Positions 1 to 47,355 are shown, numbered from the stretch's first letter. The stretch: 64,000 nt of DNA from Chitinimonas koreensis (GCF_014353015.1 NZ_CP060704.1:831001-895000), one strand, 5' to 3'. A program made the numbers and translations. The notes: generated by a model not told the origin, from the letters alone.

Positions 1-38761
<38,761 letters not shown>

Positions 38762-38776
38762 AGCACGGTGGCGCGT

Positions 38777-38805
38777 GCCACGGCGGGGCCGCTCCCCGCC
38801 GTGGC
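38777..38805. terminator. Strong hairpin between NRPS-3 and the convergent NTF2-like gene
   Basis: A perfect 12-bp GC-rich stem (GCCACGGCGGGG / CCCCGCCGTGGC) with a 5-nt loop lies 16 bp after the NRPS-3 stop and 12 bp beyond the end of the convergent gene. There is no T-tract, so it may stop transcription from both sides inefficiently or act as a 3'-end stabiliser. Confidence 0.6.
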
Positions 38806-38816
38806 CGGCCCGGCGG

Positions 38817-39242
38817 TCAGCTGCCGAAGTCGAACACGATGCGCCAGCCGTCGGCTTCGAGCCGCCAGACCGAGTTGTAGCGGCCGACTTCCTTGCCGGC
38901 CGGGTCGAATACCGGGCCGCGGCTCAGCGCCAGCGTGCCCGATTCGAGCACCTGCACCGATTCGGGCCGCCAGGAGAACGGCGCGGCCGGCTCGGCGTAG
39001 AAGCGCTTCCAGGCCTCGGCCACCGCCGCCTTGCCACGCAGCGGCTTGTTGCCCGAGTTGAACACCGTCTCGTCGGCGAGGAAGCGCTGGAAGCCGGCGA
39101 AATCGCGGTCTGCCATGGTCTTGGCGAAGGCCCGCTCGGTATCGGCGACCTGCTGCTCGAGTGCGGCGATGTCGGCGGCGCCGGCCAGCAGCGGCAGGGT
39201 CAGGAGGCAGGCGCCGGCGAGGCGCTGGATGTAGCGGTACAC
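38817..39242 (-). CDS. Secreted NTF2-like (DUF4440/SnoaL fold) protein
   Basis: This 141-residue protein starts at GTG (39242), chosen because AAAGGA lies 7 nt upstream and a signal peptide follows directly (VYRYIQRLAGACLLTLPLLAGA). The mature part has the small cone-fold pattern of the DUF4440/SnoaL group: a helix (EQQVADTERAFAKTMADRD), FLADETVFNSG, then strands ending VWRLEADGWRIVFDFGS. Such proteins bind or turn over small hydrophobic ligands, or have no known role; no catalytic residue can be named. It is convergent with the NRPS operon, transcribed away from it, and unlikely to be a biosynthetic gene. Confidence 0.75.
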   Translation of the reverse strand: MYRYIQRLAGACLLTLPLLAGAADIAALEQQVADTERAFAKTMADRDFAGFQRFLADETVFNSGNKPLRGKAAVAEAWKRFYAEPAAPFSWRPESVQVLESGTLALSRGPVFDPAGKEVGRYNSVWRLEADGWRIVFDFGS

Positions 39243-39282
39243 GGTTGAATCCTTTCGGTAGGGCCAGTGGGGCTGGAGCGTG

Positions 39283-39345
39283 TTATGGACTTGAGCGTGA
39301 GCCAATTCAAATCGCCGACGAGCGTTCGCGAGGCTTCCCGCAGCG
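39283..39345 (+). repeat. Dispersed repeat copy A (ttcaaa...gacgagcg...gcgaggct)
   Basis: An intergenic segment shares the ordered words TTCAAA, GACGAGCG and GCGAGGCT plus CCC with a second intergenic segment at 51100-51135. No coding function is apparent. It lies between the NTF2-like gene and ltrA. Confidence 0.4.
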
Positions 39346-39406
39346 GCGGGGACGGGAGGGGGAATGAAGCAAGGGAGCCGTTGTTTCAGCGTTCGCGGGA
39401 CGTGAA

Positions 39407-39425
39407 GCCCCGGCTCTCCCGGGGC
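39407..39425 (-). terminator. Possible terminator hairpin downstream of ltrA
   Basis: A 7-bp GC stem (GCCCCGG / CCGGGGC) with a 5-nt loop lies about 40 bp after the ltrA stop codon. No clear U-tract follows on the minus strand, so it is a weak call. Confidence 0.35.
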
Positions 39426-39462
39426 CTGGACGACCGTATCCCACACACGGCTCCCAGCGACC

Positions 39463-40644
39463 TCACCCTAGGCGATGCTCGGGGCAGAAGCTGCCGATGC
39501 GGCGTTCCCACGCGGCGATCGCCACCAGCACCAGGGTGGCCAGCGCCGACAGCAAGAGCGGCGGCAGCGCCGGCGCCGGCCAGGCCAGCGCGGCCAGCAC
39601 CGCGATGCCGATGAAGGGCGAGACCGGCGGCCGCGGCCGGTTGGCGATCGCCCACTTGAACAGCGCGCAGCCCAGCAGGTAGAGCGCCGGGCCGCCGAGC
39701 ACGGTCAGCACGGTGCGCGTGTCGCTGTGGCCGGTCGGATGGGCCAGCACGAATTCGTCGGCCACCGCGGCGACGATGATGCCGGCCACGATCGGCAGGT
39801 GGAGGTAGGTATAGGCCAGCCGCGCCAGCCGGCCCGGATCGGCCGAGTGGCTGATGGTGTGGCTGCCGGCTTCGGCGCTGACGTCGAAGTACAGCCACCA
39901 CATCGCCAGGCTGCCGACGAAGGAGACCGCGAAGGCGGCGAGGCCGGCGGCGTTCCAGTCCTGCGCGCTGAAGGTGGCGCCGGTGACCAGGATCGACTCG
40001 CCCAGCGCGATGATGATGAACAGCGCGGCGCGCTCGGCCAGGTGACCGCCCTCGATGTTCCAGTCGGCGGTGGACGAGCGGCCCAGGCCCGGCGTCCAGA
40101 AGCCGGCCGCCGGCGAGGCATAGTCGATCGCCAGCGCGATCAGCCAGCAGGCCAGCCGCTGCTCGTCCTCGAGCAGGCCGCCGGCGATCCAGAACACCGC
40201 GGCCGCCGTCAGCCAGGCCTGGATGCGCACGAAGTTGCGGTACAGCCCCGGCTGGCCGTGCCGCAGCGACCACAGCACGAACAGGTTGCGGCCGACCTGC
40301 ATGGCGACGTAGGCGCCGGCGAAGGCCAGGCCGCGCTGCTCGAACGCCGCCGGGATGGACGAGGACAGCAACAGGCCGGCCAGCATCAGCGCCAGCAGCA
40401 GGCAGCGCACCGGAATGCGCTCGGGATCGAACCAGTTGGTGACCCAGGAGGTGTAGATCCACACCCACCACACCGCCAGCAGCAGGAGCAGCGTGTGCAG
40501 CGCGCCGGCCGCGCCGAAATGGGCGATCAGGCCGTGCGACAGCTGGGTGATGGCGAAGACGAAGACCAGGTCGAAGAACAGCTCGACGAAGGTGACCTTG
40601 TGATGGCCGTGGGCGGCGGGGCCGCGCAGCAGGTTGGAACGCAT
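39463..40644 (-). CDS. ltrA: Low temperature requirement protein A (LtrA) family membrane protein
   Basis: The 393-residue polytopic inner-membrane protein matches the LtrA family. It opens with VTFVELFFDLVFVFAITQLSHGL, the hallmark first helix, and contains HLAERAALFIIIALGESILV, a conserved LtrA helix. About ten to twelve hydrophobic segments run to the C-terminus. The biochemical role of the family is unknown; the name comes from Listeria growth at low temperature. The ATG at 40644 puts the conserved HxKVTFVELFFDL segment about 15 residues in, as usual. Conserved acidic and basic residues inside membrane helices suggest a transporter, but no substrate can be assigned. It is divergent from ilvD. 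Confidence 0.85.
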   Translation of the reverse strand: MRSNLLRGPAAHGHHKVTFVELFFDLVFVFAITQLSHGLIAHFGAAGALHTLLLLLAVWWVWIYTSWVTNWFDPERIPVRCLLLALMLAGLLLSSSIPAAFEQRGLAFAGAYVAMQVGRNLFVLWSLRHGQPGLYRNFVRIQAWLTAAAVFWIAGGLLEDEQRLACWLIALAIDYASPAAGFWTPGLGRSSTADWNIEGGHLAERAALFIIIALGESILVTGATFSAQDWNAAGLAAFAVSFVGSLAMWWLYFDVSAEAGSHTISHSADPGRLARLAYTYLHLPIVAGIIVAAVADEFVLAHPTGHSDTRTVLTVLGGPALYLLGCALFKWAIANRPRPPVSPFIGIAVLAALAWPAPALPPLLLSALATLVLVAIAAWERRIGSFCPEHRLG

Positions 40645-40982
40645 CGGGTTTTCTCTGAGCCGATCGATTGGGCGGGAACGCGGCCCGGCGTGCGGCGCCG
40701 GGGCGTCCCGCGGAGTGTAGTCCAGCCGCCTCGGCGCTGCCCGCCCGGCCGCGCGGCCGTCTTCGTGGTGCGGCCCGACCTGCGCGGCCCGACCTGCTTT
40801 CAGGCTAGAATCGACCATCCAGAGACCCGGGAAGCGCCGCGCCCCACCCTGCGCCGCTACGCCGGCCGCGGCCACCCAGCCGCGCGTCCGCGAGCCGTTT
40901 CCACCCGCGATCAGACGGGCCCGTCCAGCCGAACCGTACTCCGCCATTTCGGCGTGCGCCGCCACGCCAAGGATTCCCGAGC
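40645..40982. other. 338-bp intergenic region between divergent ltrA and ilvD
   Basis: No gene, tRNA or recognisable riboswitch is seen. A TAGAAT hexamer at 40806-40811 is a possible -10 element towards ilvD, without a convincing -35. There is no run of branched-chain codons with paired stems, so no leader-peptide attenuator is supported. Confidence 0.4.
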
Positions 40983-42840
40983 ATGCCCGTCTACCGTTCC
41001 CGCACCACCACCCACGGCCGCAACATGGCCGGCGCGCGCTCCCTGTGGCGCGCCACCGGCATGAAGGACGAGGATTTCCAGAAGCCCATCATCGCCATCG
41101 CCAACAGCTTCACCCAGTTCGTGCCGGGCCACGTGCACCTGCAGAACCTGGGCCAGCTGGTCGCCCGCGAGATCGAGCGCGCCGGCGGCGTCGCCAAGGA
41201 ATTCAACACCATCGCGGTCGACGACGGCATCGCCATGGGCCACGGCGGCATGCTCTACAGCCTGCCCAGCCGCGAGCTGATCGCCGACTCGGTCGAATAC
41301 ATGGTCAACGCCCACTGCGCCGACGCGCTGGTGTGCATCTCCAACTGCGACAAGATCACCCCGGCATGCTGATGGCCGCGCTGCGGCTCAACATCCCGGT
41401 GGTGTTCGTGTCGGGCGGGCCGATGGAGGCCGGCAAGGTCAACTGGCGCGGCGTCGAGCGCGGACTGGACCTGGTCGACGCGATGGTCGAGGCCGCCAAC
41501 GCCTCGGTCAGCGACGAGGAGGTGGCGGCGGTCGAGCGCAGCGCCTGCCCGACCTGCGGCTCCTGCTCGGGCATGTTCACCGCCAACTCGATGAACTGCC
41601 TGACCGAGGCGCTGGGCCTGTCGCTGCCCGGCAACGGCTCGGCGCTGGCCACCCACGCCGACCGCAAGGAACTGTTCCTCAAGGCCGGCCGGCTGATCGT
41701 CGAACTGGCCAAGCGCTACTACGAGAGCGACGAGGCCGCCGTGCTGCCGCGCGCGATCGCCACCTTCGAGGCGTTCGAGAACGCCATGAGCCTCGACGTC
41801 GCCATGGGCGGCTCGACCAATACCGTGCTGCACCTCCTGGCCGCCGCGCGCGAGGCCGGCGTCGACTTCACCATGGCCGACATCGACCGCATCAGCCGCC
41901 GCGTGCCCTGCCTGGCCAAGGTCGCGCCGGCCACCCAGAAGTACCACATGGAAGACGTCCACCGTGCCGGCGGCGTGATCGGCATCCTGGCCGAGCTGGA
42001 CCGCGCCGGGCTGATCCACCGCGAGGTCGGCACCGTGCACGCGCCGACGCTGGCCGCGGCGATCGAGCAGTGGGACGTGGTCCGCCAGCCGACGGATTCG
42101 GACGCGCACCGCTTCTTCCGCGCCGCCCCGGCGGCGTGGCGACCACCATCGCCTTCAGCCAGAGCATGCGCTACCCCGACCTGGACCTCGACCGCGCCGA
42201 GGGCTGCATCCGCTCGAAGGAGCACGCCTACAGCCAGGACGGCGGCCTCGCGGTGCTGTACGGCAACATCGCCGAGCGCGGCTGCATCGTGAAGACCGCC
42301 GGCGTCGACGACAGCATCCTCAAGTTCACCGGCCGCGCCCGCATCTTCGAAAGCCAGGACGCGGCGGTCGAGGCCATCCTGGCCGACCGGGTGGTCGCCG
42401 GCGACCTGGTGCTGATCCGCTACGAAGGCCCCAAGGGCGGACCGGGCATGCAGGAAATGCTCTACCCGACCAGCTATCTCAAGTCCAAGGGCCTGGGCAA
42501 GGCCTGCGCCTTGCTCACCGACGGCCGCTTCTCCGGCGGCACCTCCGGCCTGTCGATCGGCCACGTCTCGCCCGAGGCGGCCGAGGGCGGCCTGATCGGC
42601 CTCGCTGCGGAGGGTGACACCATCGAGATCGACATCCCGAACCGGCGCATCCACCTGGCCGTCGACGAGGCCGAGCTGGCCCGCCGCCGCGCCGCGATGG
42701 AAGCGCGCGGCGTCGAGGCCTGGAAGCCGGTCGGCCGCGAGCGGGTGGTCAGCCCGGCGCTGCGCGCCTACGCCGCGATGACCACCTCGGCCGATACCGG
42801 CGCGGTGCGCGACGTCAGCCAGATCGAGCGCCGCTCTTGA
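40983..42840 (+). CDS. ilvD: Dihydroxy-acid dehydratase (two frame breaks)
   Basis: IlvD dehydrates 2,3-dihydroxy-isovalerate and 2,3-dihydroxy-3-methylvalerate to 2-keto acids in valine, isoleucine and leucine synthesis (cytoplasm, Fe-S enzyme). After repair it is 619 residues, the normal long-form length. Cluster ligands are visible in CISNCDKITPGM and CPTCGSCSGMF; other signatures are THGRNMAGAR, GGSTNT, GPKGGPGMQEM and DGRFSGGTSG. The frame shifts twice, at about 41362-41367 (ACCCCGGCATG) and about 42127-42132 (GCCCCGGCGGC). In each case one extra C or G restores the family sequence (KITPGMLMAA; AAPGGVATT). Both sites share the context CCCCGG. The stop overlaps the TTG start of the next gene. 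Because ilvD is normally essential for prototrophy, sequencing error is more likely than a pseudogene. Confidence 0.93.
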
Positions 42841-43139
42841 TCCTGGAGATCGCGCCGCTGCAGATCCGGCCCGGCCAGGCCGCCGCGTTCGAGGCGGCCC
42901 TCCGCCGGGCGCAGGCCCTCATCGCGGCCATGCCGGGCCATCTGTCGCACGAGCTGCAGCGCTGCCTCGAGCACGGCGACCGCTACGTGCTGCTGGTGCG
43001 CTGGCGCTCGCTGGAAGATCACGAGCAGGGCTTTCGCCAGTCGCCGCAGTACCAGCAGTGGAAGGCGCTGCTGCACCGCTTCTACGACCCTTTCCCGACC
43101 GTGCTGCACTACGAGGCGGTCGAGGGCGTGCCGGCCTGA
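42837..43139 (+). CDS. Antibiotic biosynthesis monooxygenase (ABM) domain protein
   Basis: The 100-residue ferredoxin-like-fold protein starts at TTG (42837), overlapping the ilvD stop by 4 bases (TTGA), so translation is probably coupled. Its N-terminus MILEIAPLQIRPGQAAAFEAAL and the RYVLLVRWRSLEDHEQGFRQS segment are typical of small ABM/YgiN-like proteins. Members include cofactor-free oxygenases and many with unknown activity. Despite the family name and the nearby NRPS, its position in the ilvD transcription unit argues against a role in peptide synthesis. Confidence 0.8.
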   Translation: MILEIAPLQIRPGQAAAFEAALRRAQALIAAMPGHLSHELQRCLEHGDRYVLLVRWRSLEDHEQGFRQSPQYQQWKALLHRFYDPFPTVLHYEAVEGVPA

Positions 43140-43145
43140 TCGGCG

Positions 43146-43454
43146 ATGAACGCGCAGCACGCCGCCTTCATCGCCGTGATCCGCGGCATCCCGCCCGGCT
43201 GGGTGATGAGCTACGGCGCGATCGCCCGCGCGGCCGGCCTGCCGCGCCATGCGCGCCACGTCGGCGTGGCGCTCAAGCTGCACGTCGGCGGCGACGAGGT
43301 GCCGTGGTGGCGGGTGGTCAACGGCGAGGGCCGCATCAGCCCGCGCGGGCTCGACGGCAGCGACGATCTGCAGCGCGTGCTGCTCGAGGGCGAGGGCGTG
43401 GTCTTCGGCGACAACGGCCGGATCGACCTGCGCCGCTTCGGTTGGGGCGAATGA
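43146..43454 (+). CDS. Alkyltransferase-like protein (ATL, DNA repair signalling)
   Basis: The 102-residue protein resembles the C-terminal domain of O6-alkylguanine-DNA alkyltransferase. The reactive motif PCHRV is replaced by PWWRV at residues 53-57, so there is no acceptor Cys. Helix-turn-helix (MSYGAIARAAGLPRHARHVG) and Asn-hinge (VNGEGRIS) elements are kept. ATL proteins bind O6-alkylguanine, flip the base and hand the lesion to nucleotide excision repair. The start ATG lies 6 bp after the upstream gene, suggesting one operon with ilvD and the ABM gene. Confidence 0.85.
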   Translation: MNAQHAAFIAVIRGIPPGWVMSYGAIARAAGLPRHARHVGVALKLHVGGDEVPWWRVVNGEGRISPRGLDGSDDLQRVLLEGEGVVFGDNGRIDLRRFGWGE

Positions 43455-43556
43455 ATCGCATTTCTCGGACAAACGGCCATCCCACATTCGGCCCGGGCGG
43501 ACTAGAGTCAAAGCTCTCGCGGCGTTGATGGCCGTCCACTGCGGATTGGAGGTCGG

Positions 43557-43754
43557 ATGCAGGAAAGTCCCCCGATGATCGACACAAGCAGTTACCGTGG
43601 TCCGGACCGTCGCCTGCAGGAGAGGCGAGCGCCGATACACCAGGAAGACCGCGATTGGCGCGTGCTCAACCTGGCGCTGGTGGGCAGTGAACAGCGCGCC
43701 TCGCTGGGCCGGCGATTCGAAGACTACGCGTTCCTGACGGGCCTGCATGTCTAG
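43557..43754 (+). CDS. Small hypothetical protein with YRGPDRR motif
   Basis: The 65-residue reading frame has GGAGG 4 nt upstream of its ATG and is closed just before a clear intrinsic terminator (43809-43834). It contains YRGPDRRLQERR, a basic motif often seen at the N-terminus of proteobacterial regulatory and membrane proteins, and no other recognisable domain. Function unknown. A second ATG at 43575, behind GGAAAG, would give a slightly shorter form. The region 43455-43556 before it holds nothing else identifiable. Confidence 0.5.
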   Translation: MQESPPMIDTSSYRGPDRRLQERRAPIHQEDRDWRVLNLALVGSEQRASLGRRFEDYAFLTGLHV

Positions 43755-43808
43755 CCCGTGATTGCGCGGCATGCCTGAATGCCGCAGCCGGCCTGGCCGG
43801 CAACCGAC

Positions 43809-43834
43809 AAAGGCGATCGAGACCGATCGCCTTT
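43809..43834 (+). terminator. Rho-independent terminator
   Basis: A perfect 11-bp stem (AAAGGCGATCG / CGATCGCCTTT) with an AGAC loop is followed by CGTCTTTTCC. It ends the unit that includes the small YRGPDRR protein. Confidence 0.8.
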
Positions 43835-43958
43835 CGTCTTTTCCGGGCCTGCCGTTTTCCGATGCTTTCCGCCGGCCGCGCTTTGCGGCATTCTCGGCCG
43901 CAGCGATCGCCGTCGCGGCGCGTTTCGGCGCCTCGGCCCGCCACAGGCAAGGATCTCC

Positions 43959-44447
43959 ATGGACTACACCCAACTCGGCGGCTGGCTGCTCGCCATCGCG
44001 CTGATGCTGGCCGGCCTCGCCGGCAACCTGCTGCCGCTGATCCCGGCGGCGCCGCTGCTGCTGGCCGGCTTCGTGCTCGGCGCCTGGATCGACGGCTTCG
44101 AGCGCGTCGGCTGGGGCTGGCTGGCGCTGCTGACCGCGCTGGCGGTGATCATGCAGGTGATCGACTTCGTCTCCGGCGCCTGGGGCGCCAAGAAGATGGG
44201 CGCCAGCCGCCAGGCGGTGATCGGCGCCACGCTCGGCGCCATCCTCGGCCTCTTCTTCGGCATTCCCGGCCTGGTGTTCGGCCCCTTCGTCGGCGCTGCG
44301 CTGGGCGAATTGCTGGCGCGCGGCGACCTGGCCCACGCCGGCCGCGTCGGCGTCGCCGCCTGGCTCGGCATGGCGGTCGGCACGGTGGCCAAGCTCGCGC
44401 TCAGCATCATGATGATCGGCCTGTTCGCCTTCGCCTATTTCGTCTGA
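43959..44447 (+). CDS. DUF456 family integral membrane protein
   Basis: The 162-residue protein has four to five glycine-rich membrane segments. It matches DUF456: LAGNLLPLIPAAPLLLAGFVLGAW, DFVSGAWGAKKMGASRQAVIGATLGAILG and GIPGLVFGPFVGAALGEL. The AKKxGAS and GPFxGAxxGE segments are the conserved signature. No function is established. The ATG at 43959 follows AAGGAT at a suitable distance and gives the usual family length. Confidence 0.8.
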   Translation: MDYTQLGGWLLAIALMLAGLAGNLLPLIPAAPLLLAGFVLGAWIDGFERVGWGWLALLTALAVIMQVIDFVSGAWGAKKMGASRQAVIGATLGAILGLFFGIPGLVFGPFVGAALGELLARGDLAHAGRVGVAAWLGMAVGTVAKLALSIMMIGLFAFAYFV

Positions 44448-44501
44448 CGTCCATCCGCCGGGCCGCCGCGCCCGGCTTCATCCTTCATTCCGGAATCCGC
44501 C

Positions 44502-45137
44502 ATGCCCGTCCTGCTGACGCCCGACCAGTTCGCCGGTTTCCTCGCCGCCGCGCTGCTGATCACGCTCTCGCCCGGCCCCGACAACCTGATGGTGCTGAGC
44601 CTGGGCGCCGCCCGCGGCCGCCTGGCCGGCATGGTGTTCGGCCTCGGTTGCGCGCTCGGCTGCCTGAGCCACACGGTGCTGGCCGTGCTCGGCGTCAGCG
44701 CGCTGATCGCCGCCTCGCCGACCGCCTTCACCGCGCTCAAGCTGGCCGGCGGCCTGTATCTGGTCTGGCTCGGCATCCAGGCGCTGCGCAGCAGCGGCGT
44801 CAACGCGCCGGGCTCCGCCGCGGCCCGGCCCGAACGGCTGCGCGCGCTGTTCGCGCGCGGCCTCCTGGCCAACGCGATCAATCCCAAGGTGGTGCTGTTC
44901 TTCCTGGCCTTCCTGCCGCAATTCGTCGATGCCGGCCGTGGCGGCGCGGCCTGGCAGATCGGCCAGCTGGGCCTGCTGTTCACGCTGCAGGCCGCGGTGC
45001 TGTTCGGCGCGCTCGGCTACTTCGCCGGCCGCATCGGCCAGTGGCTGGTACGCAGCCCGCGCGCGGGCGTCTGGCTCGACCGGGTGGCCGGCACGGTGTT
45101 CGTCGCGCTGGGCGCCCGGCTGATCGTGGCGCGCTAG
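44502..45137 (+). CDS. LysE/RhtB family amino-acid exporter
   Basis: The 211-residue protein has about six membrane helices and the family signature LLITLSPGPDNLMVLSLGAARG near the N-terminus, plus FARGLLANAINPKVVLFFLAFLPQFV in the middle. LysE/RhtB proteins export amino acids and related metabolites (Lys, Arg, Thr, homoserine and others). The substrate here cannot be inferred. It lies 54 bp behind the DUF456 gene on the same strand. Confidence 0.88.
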   Translation: MPVLLTPDQFAGFLAAALLITLSPGPDNLMVLSLGAARGRLAGMVFGLGCALGCLSHTVLAVLGVSALIAASPTAFTALKLAGGLYLVWLGIQALRSSGVNAPGSAAARPERLRALFARGLLANAINPKVVLFFLAFLPQFVDAGRGGAAWQIGQLGLLFTLQAAVLFGALGYFAGRIGQWLVRSPRAGVWLDRVAGTVFVALGARLIVAR

Positions 45138-45245
45138 GCCGCGGACTGCGCGCGCGATCCGGCGCGGCGCCGTGCTAAGGTGCGCCGGCCGGCGCCCGGC
45201 AATGTCCGGTCGGCCGGCCCTGCCTCTCATTCCTTTGCCATCGCC

Positions 45246-46370
45246 ATGCTCAATCACATCAATCAACTGACCGAGTCGCACGGCCCGATGCGCCGCGGCC
45301 ACGGCCTCGTCTCCGGCATCTTCGCGCTCGGCCTGGCCATCCTGTGCTTCCTCGGCGTGCTGGCCTTCCATTTCCCGGCCTACCTGACCACGCCCGAGCT
45401 GCGCCACGCCTACGACGTCCATACCATCCGGCTGATCATGTTCTGGAGCCTGGCGATCGCCGGCGCCGTCTCGCTCGCCAACATCGTGCTGGGCCGCGTG
45501 CGCTGGCTGTCGGCCTGGGCCTTCGCCTTCGTCGCGCTGACCGCCCTCCTCGGCGGCCACAAGGTGCCGGTGCACGACTTCGCCGACCATACGCCCTATA
45601 TCGGGCTCGACTGGTTCATCCTCGACCTGCTCGGCTCCAGCCTGATCTTCATCTTCATCGAGAAGCTGTTCCCGCTGCGCGGCGAGCAGCCGGTGTTCCG
45701 GGCCGAGTGGCAGACCGACCTGCACCACTTCATCGTCAACCACATGGTGGTCGGCTTCATCCTGCTGGCGACCAACCTGCTGGTGCACCGGCTGTTCGGC
45801 TGGGCGGTCCACGGCGGCGTGCAGGACTGGGTCAAGGATCTGCCCTTCGCGGTCGAGCTGTTCCTGATCGTCCTGGTCGCCGACCTGGTGCAGTACTGGA
45901 CCCATCGCGCCTACCACGAGGTGCCGCTGCTGTGGCGGCTGCACGCCGTGCACCACAGCGTGAAGAGCATGGACTGGCTGGCCGGCTCGCGGCAGCACAT
46001 CCTCGAATTGCTGATGACGCGCACGCTGGTGCTGGCGCCGATCTTCGTGCTCGGCTTCAGCAAGGAAGTGATCGACGCCTACATCGTGGTGGTCGGCTTC
46101 CAGGCGGTGTTCAACCACAGCAACGTCAGCGTGCGGCTGGGGCCGCTGCGCTACCTGATCGTCACGCCCAACTTCCATCACTGGCACCACAGCCAGGACC
46201 AGGAGGCGCTGGACCGCAACTACGCGGCCCATTTCGCCTTCCTCGACTACCTGTTCGGCACCGCGGTGAAGAGCGACCGGGCCTGGCCGACCGCCTACGG
46301 CGTGCTGGGCGATTACGTGCCGAACGGGTTCTGGAAGCAGTTCAAGTTTCCGTTCGGCTGGAAGGGCTGA
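45246..46370 (+). CDS. Fatty-acid hydroxylase / sterol desaturase family membrane protein
   Basis: The 374-residue inner-membrane di-iron oxygenase has the three-part histidine-box pattern: HRAYH, LHAVHHS and the pair NFHHWHHS ... DRNYAAHF. Four to six hydrophobic segments precede and surround the boxes. The family hydroxylates or desaturates lipid chains and sterols using O2. No partner reductase is adjacent. The ATG at 45246 was chosen because its product (MLNHINQLTESHG) leads into the first helix; longer in-frame starts add low-complexity residues. Confidence 0.85.
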   Translation: MLNHINQLTESHGPMRRGHGLVSGIFALGLAILCFLGVLAFHFPAYLTTPELRHAYDVHTIRLIMFWSLAIAGAVSLANIVLGRVRWLSAWAFAFVALTALLGGHKVPVHDFADHTPYIGLDWFILDLLGSSLIFIFIEKLFPLRGEQPVFRAEWQTDLHHFIVNHMVVGFILLATNLLVHRLFGWAVHGGVQDWVKDLPFAVELFLIVLVADLVQYWTHRAYHEVPLLWRLHAVHHSVKSMDWLAGSRQHILELLMTRTLVLAPIFVLGFSKEVIDAYIVVVGFQAVFNHSNVSVRLGPLRYLIVTPNFHHWHHSQDQEALDRNYAAHFAFLDYLFGTAVKSDRAWPTAYGVLGDYVPNGFWKQFKFPFGWKG

Positions 46371-46410
46371 GGCGGCGACGGGCGAGGCTGGCTATATATT
46401 TTCGCCATGG

Positions 46411-46416
46411 GATAAT
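46411..46416 (+). promoter_or_regulatory. Possible -10 element (GATAAT)
   Basis: GATAAT lies in an AT-rich patch (GGCTATATATTTTCG) that is unusual for this DNA, about 100 bp upstream of the next start codon. No convincing -35 is seen at 17-18 nt. Confidence 0.35.
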
Positions 46417-46515
46417 GCGCGCCGCCGCGACCGGCGGTGCCTCTCCCGTGCCTTGCTGGCGCCGGTCCAGCCAGCTCCCGATTACGTCTCCCATCTGTTC
46501 GGATACCTGCTCATC

Positions 46516-47268
46516 ATGTCCTTCGCAACGCTGTTGCCCGCCCGTTTCGTCGCCTCCGCCCTGATCGCCGCCTGCGCCGTGTTCTCCACCGCCGCGACCG
46601 TGGAGGAAGATACCGATCGCTATCTGAAGGTCGTCCAGGGCGACGTCGCCCAGCACGCGCTCGAACTGCAGGACATGGCCTGGATGGGCCTGTCCGATCC
46701 GCGCCTGTTCGACGCCATCGAGCAGCGGCTGCTGGCTGACCACGTGGCGGCCGACCGCAAGGAGGGTAAGGACGGCAAGCTGGACCGGCTGCGGATCGCG
46801 CGCTATATCCTGGCGCTCGGCTTTTCCGGCCAGTCCAAGTACGTCCCCACCCTGCAGAAATTCAGGGGTGATCTGGATTACGGGCGTTTCGCCAAGGACG
46901 CGCTGGAGGACATGCCGGTCTACGCCAAGTGGAATCCGGTGATCTCCAACCGCGCGACTTTCGATCCGAAGCTCGGCGACGAGGCGAACCGGGCGATCAA
47001 CATGCTGCGGTCCGACGACATGATGCTCAAGCGGCTCGGCGCCAAGCGGGTGTTCTTCCAGGTGCGCGACGATGCGGTGCTCGACGTGCTGGCCCAGCAG
47101 GTCGAGCAGAACTACATGTCCACCAAGGACGAGAACGAGGATGCGGTGGCCTGGCTGGTCAAGGCGCTGAGTCAGGCGCGCCGTACCGGTGATTTCACGC
47201 TGCTGCGCAAGGTGCAGACCCAGGCGCCGAGCGGCAAGATTCGCAGGTACGCTTATTACCAGCGCTGA
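46516..47268 (+). CDS. Secreted protein of unknown function with HEAT-like helices
   Basis: The 250-residue protein begins MSFATLLPARFVASALIAACAVFSTAATVEED, a plausible Sec signal peptide. The mature part is all-helical. Repeating helix pairs such as KRLGAKRVFFQVRDDAVLDVLAQQVEQNY and DENEDAVAWLVKALSQARRTGDFTLLRKV look like HEAT/armadillo-type repeats. I do not recognise the family. A longer start at 46453 would put extra residues before the signal and is less likely. A bidirectional terminator follows directly. Confidence 0.6.
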   Translation: MSFATLLPARFVASALIAACAVFSTAATVEEDTDRYLKVVQGDVAQHALELQDMAWMGLSDPRLFDAIEQRLLADHVAADRKEGKDGKLDRLRIARYILALGFSGQSKYVPTLQKFRGDLDYGRFAKDALEDMPVYAKWNPVISNRATFDPKLGDEANRAINMLRSDDMMLKRLGAKRVFFQVRDDAVLDVLAQQVEQNYMSTKDENEDAVAWLVKALSQARRTGDFTLLRKVQTQAPSGKIRRYAYYQR

Positions 47269-47292
47269 TCGCCGTTCCCGCCGCAAGACATG

Positions 47293-47322
47293 AAAAAGGC
47301 CTGCATGAATGCAGGCCTTTTT
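47293..47322. terminator. Bidirectional Rho-independent terminator
   Basis: A perfect 13-bp stem (AAAAAGGCCTGCA / TGCAGGCCTTTTT) with a TGAA loop has a T-run on one side and an A-run on the other. It serves both convergent flanking genes. Confidence 0.92.
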
Positions 47323-47355
47323 TCTTACCGGAACGAGCGCAGGCCGGGTTTCGCG

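Noticed and set aside
39386..40471. Alternative minus-strand frame overlapping ltrA
   Set aside because: It is an out-of-frame shadow of ltrA rich in Arg/Gly/Ala; the LtrA frame contains the family signatures.
40645..40982. Branched-chain attenuator or riboswitch ahead of ilvD
   Set aside because: No leader peptide with clustered Ile/Val/Leu codons, no mutually exclusive stems and no terminator before the ATG were found.
40983..42840. ilvD as a decayed pseudogene
   Set aside because: Two single-base gaps in identical CCCCGG contexts are the only defects in 619 codons. All catalytic and cluster residues are intact, and the same defect type occurs in five other genes.
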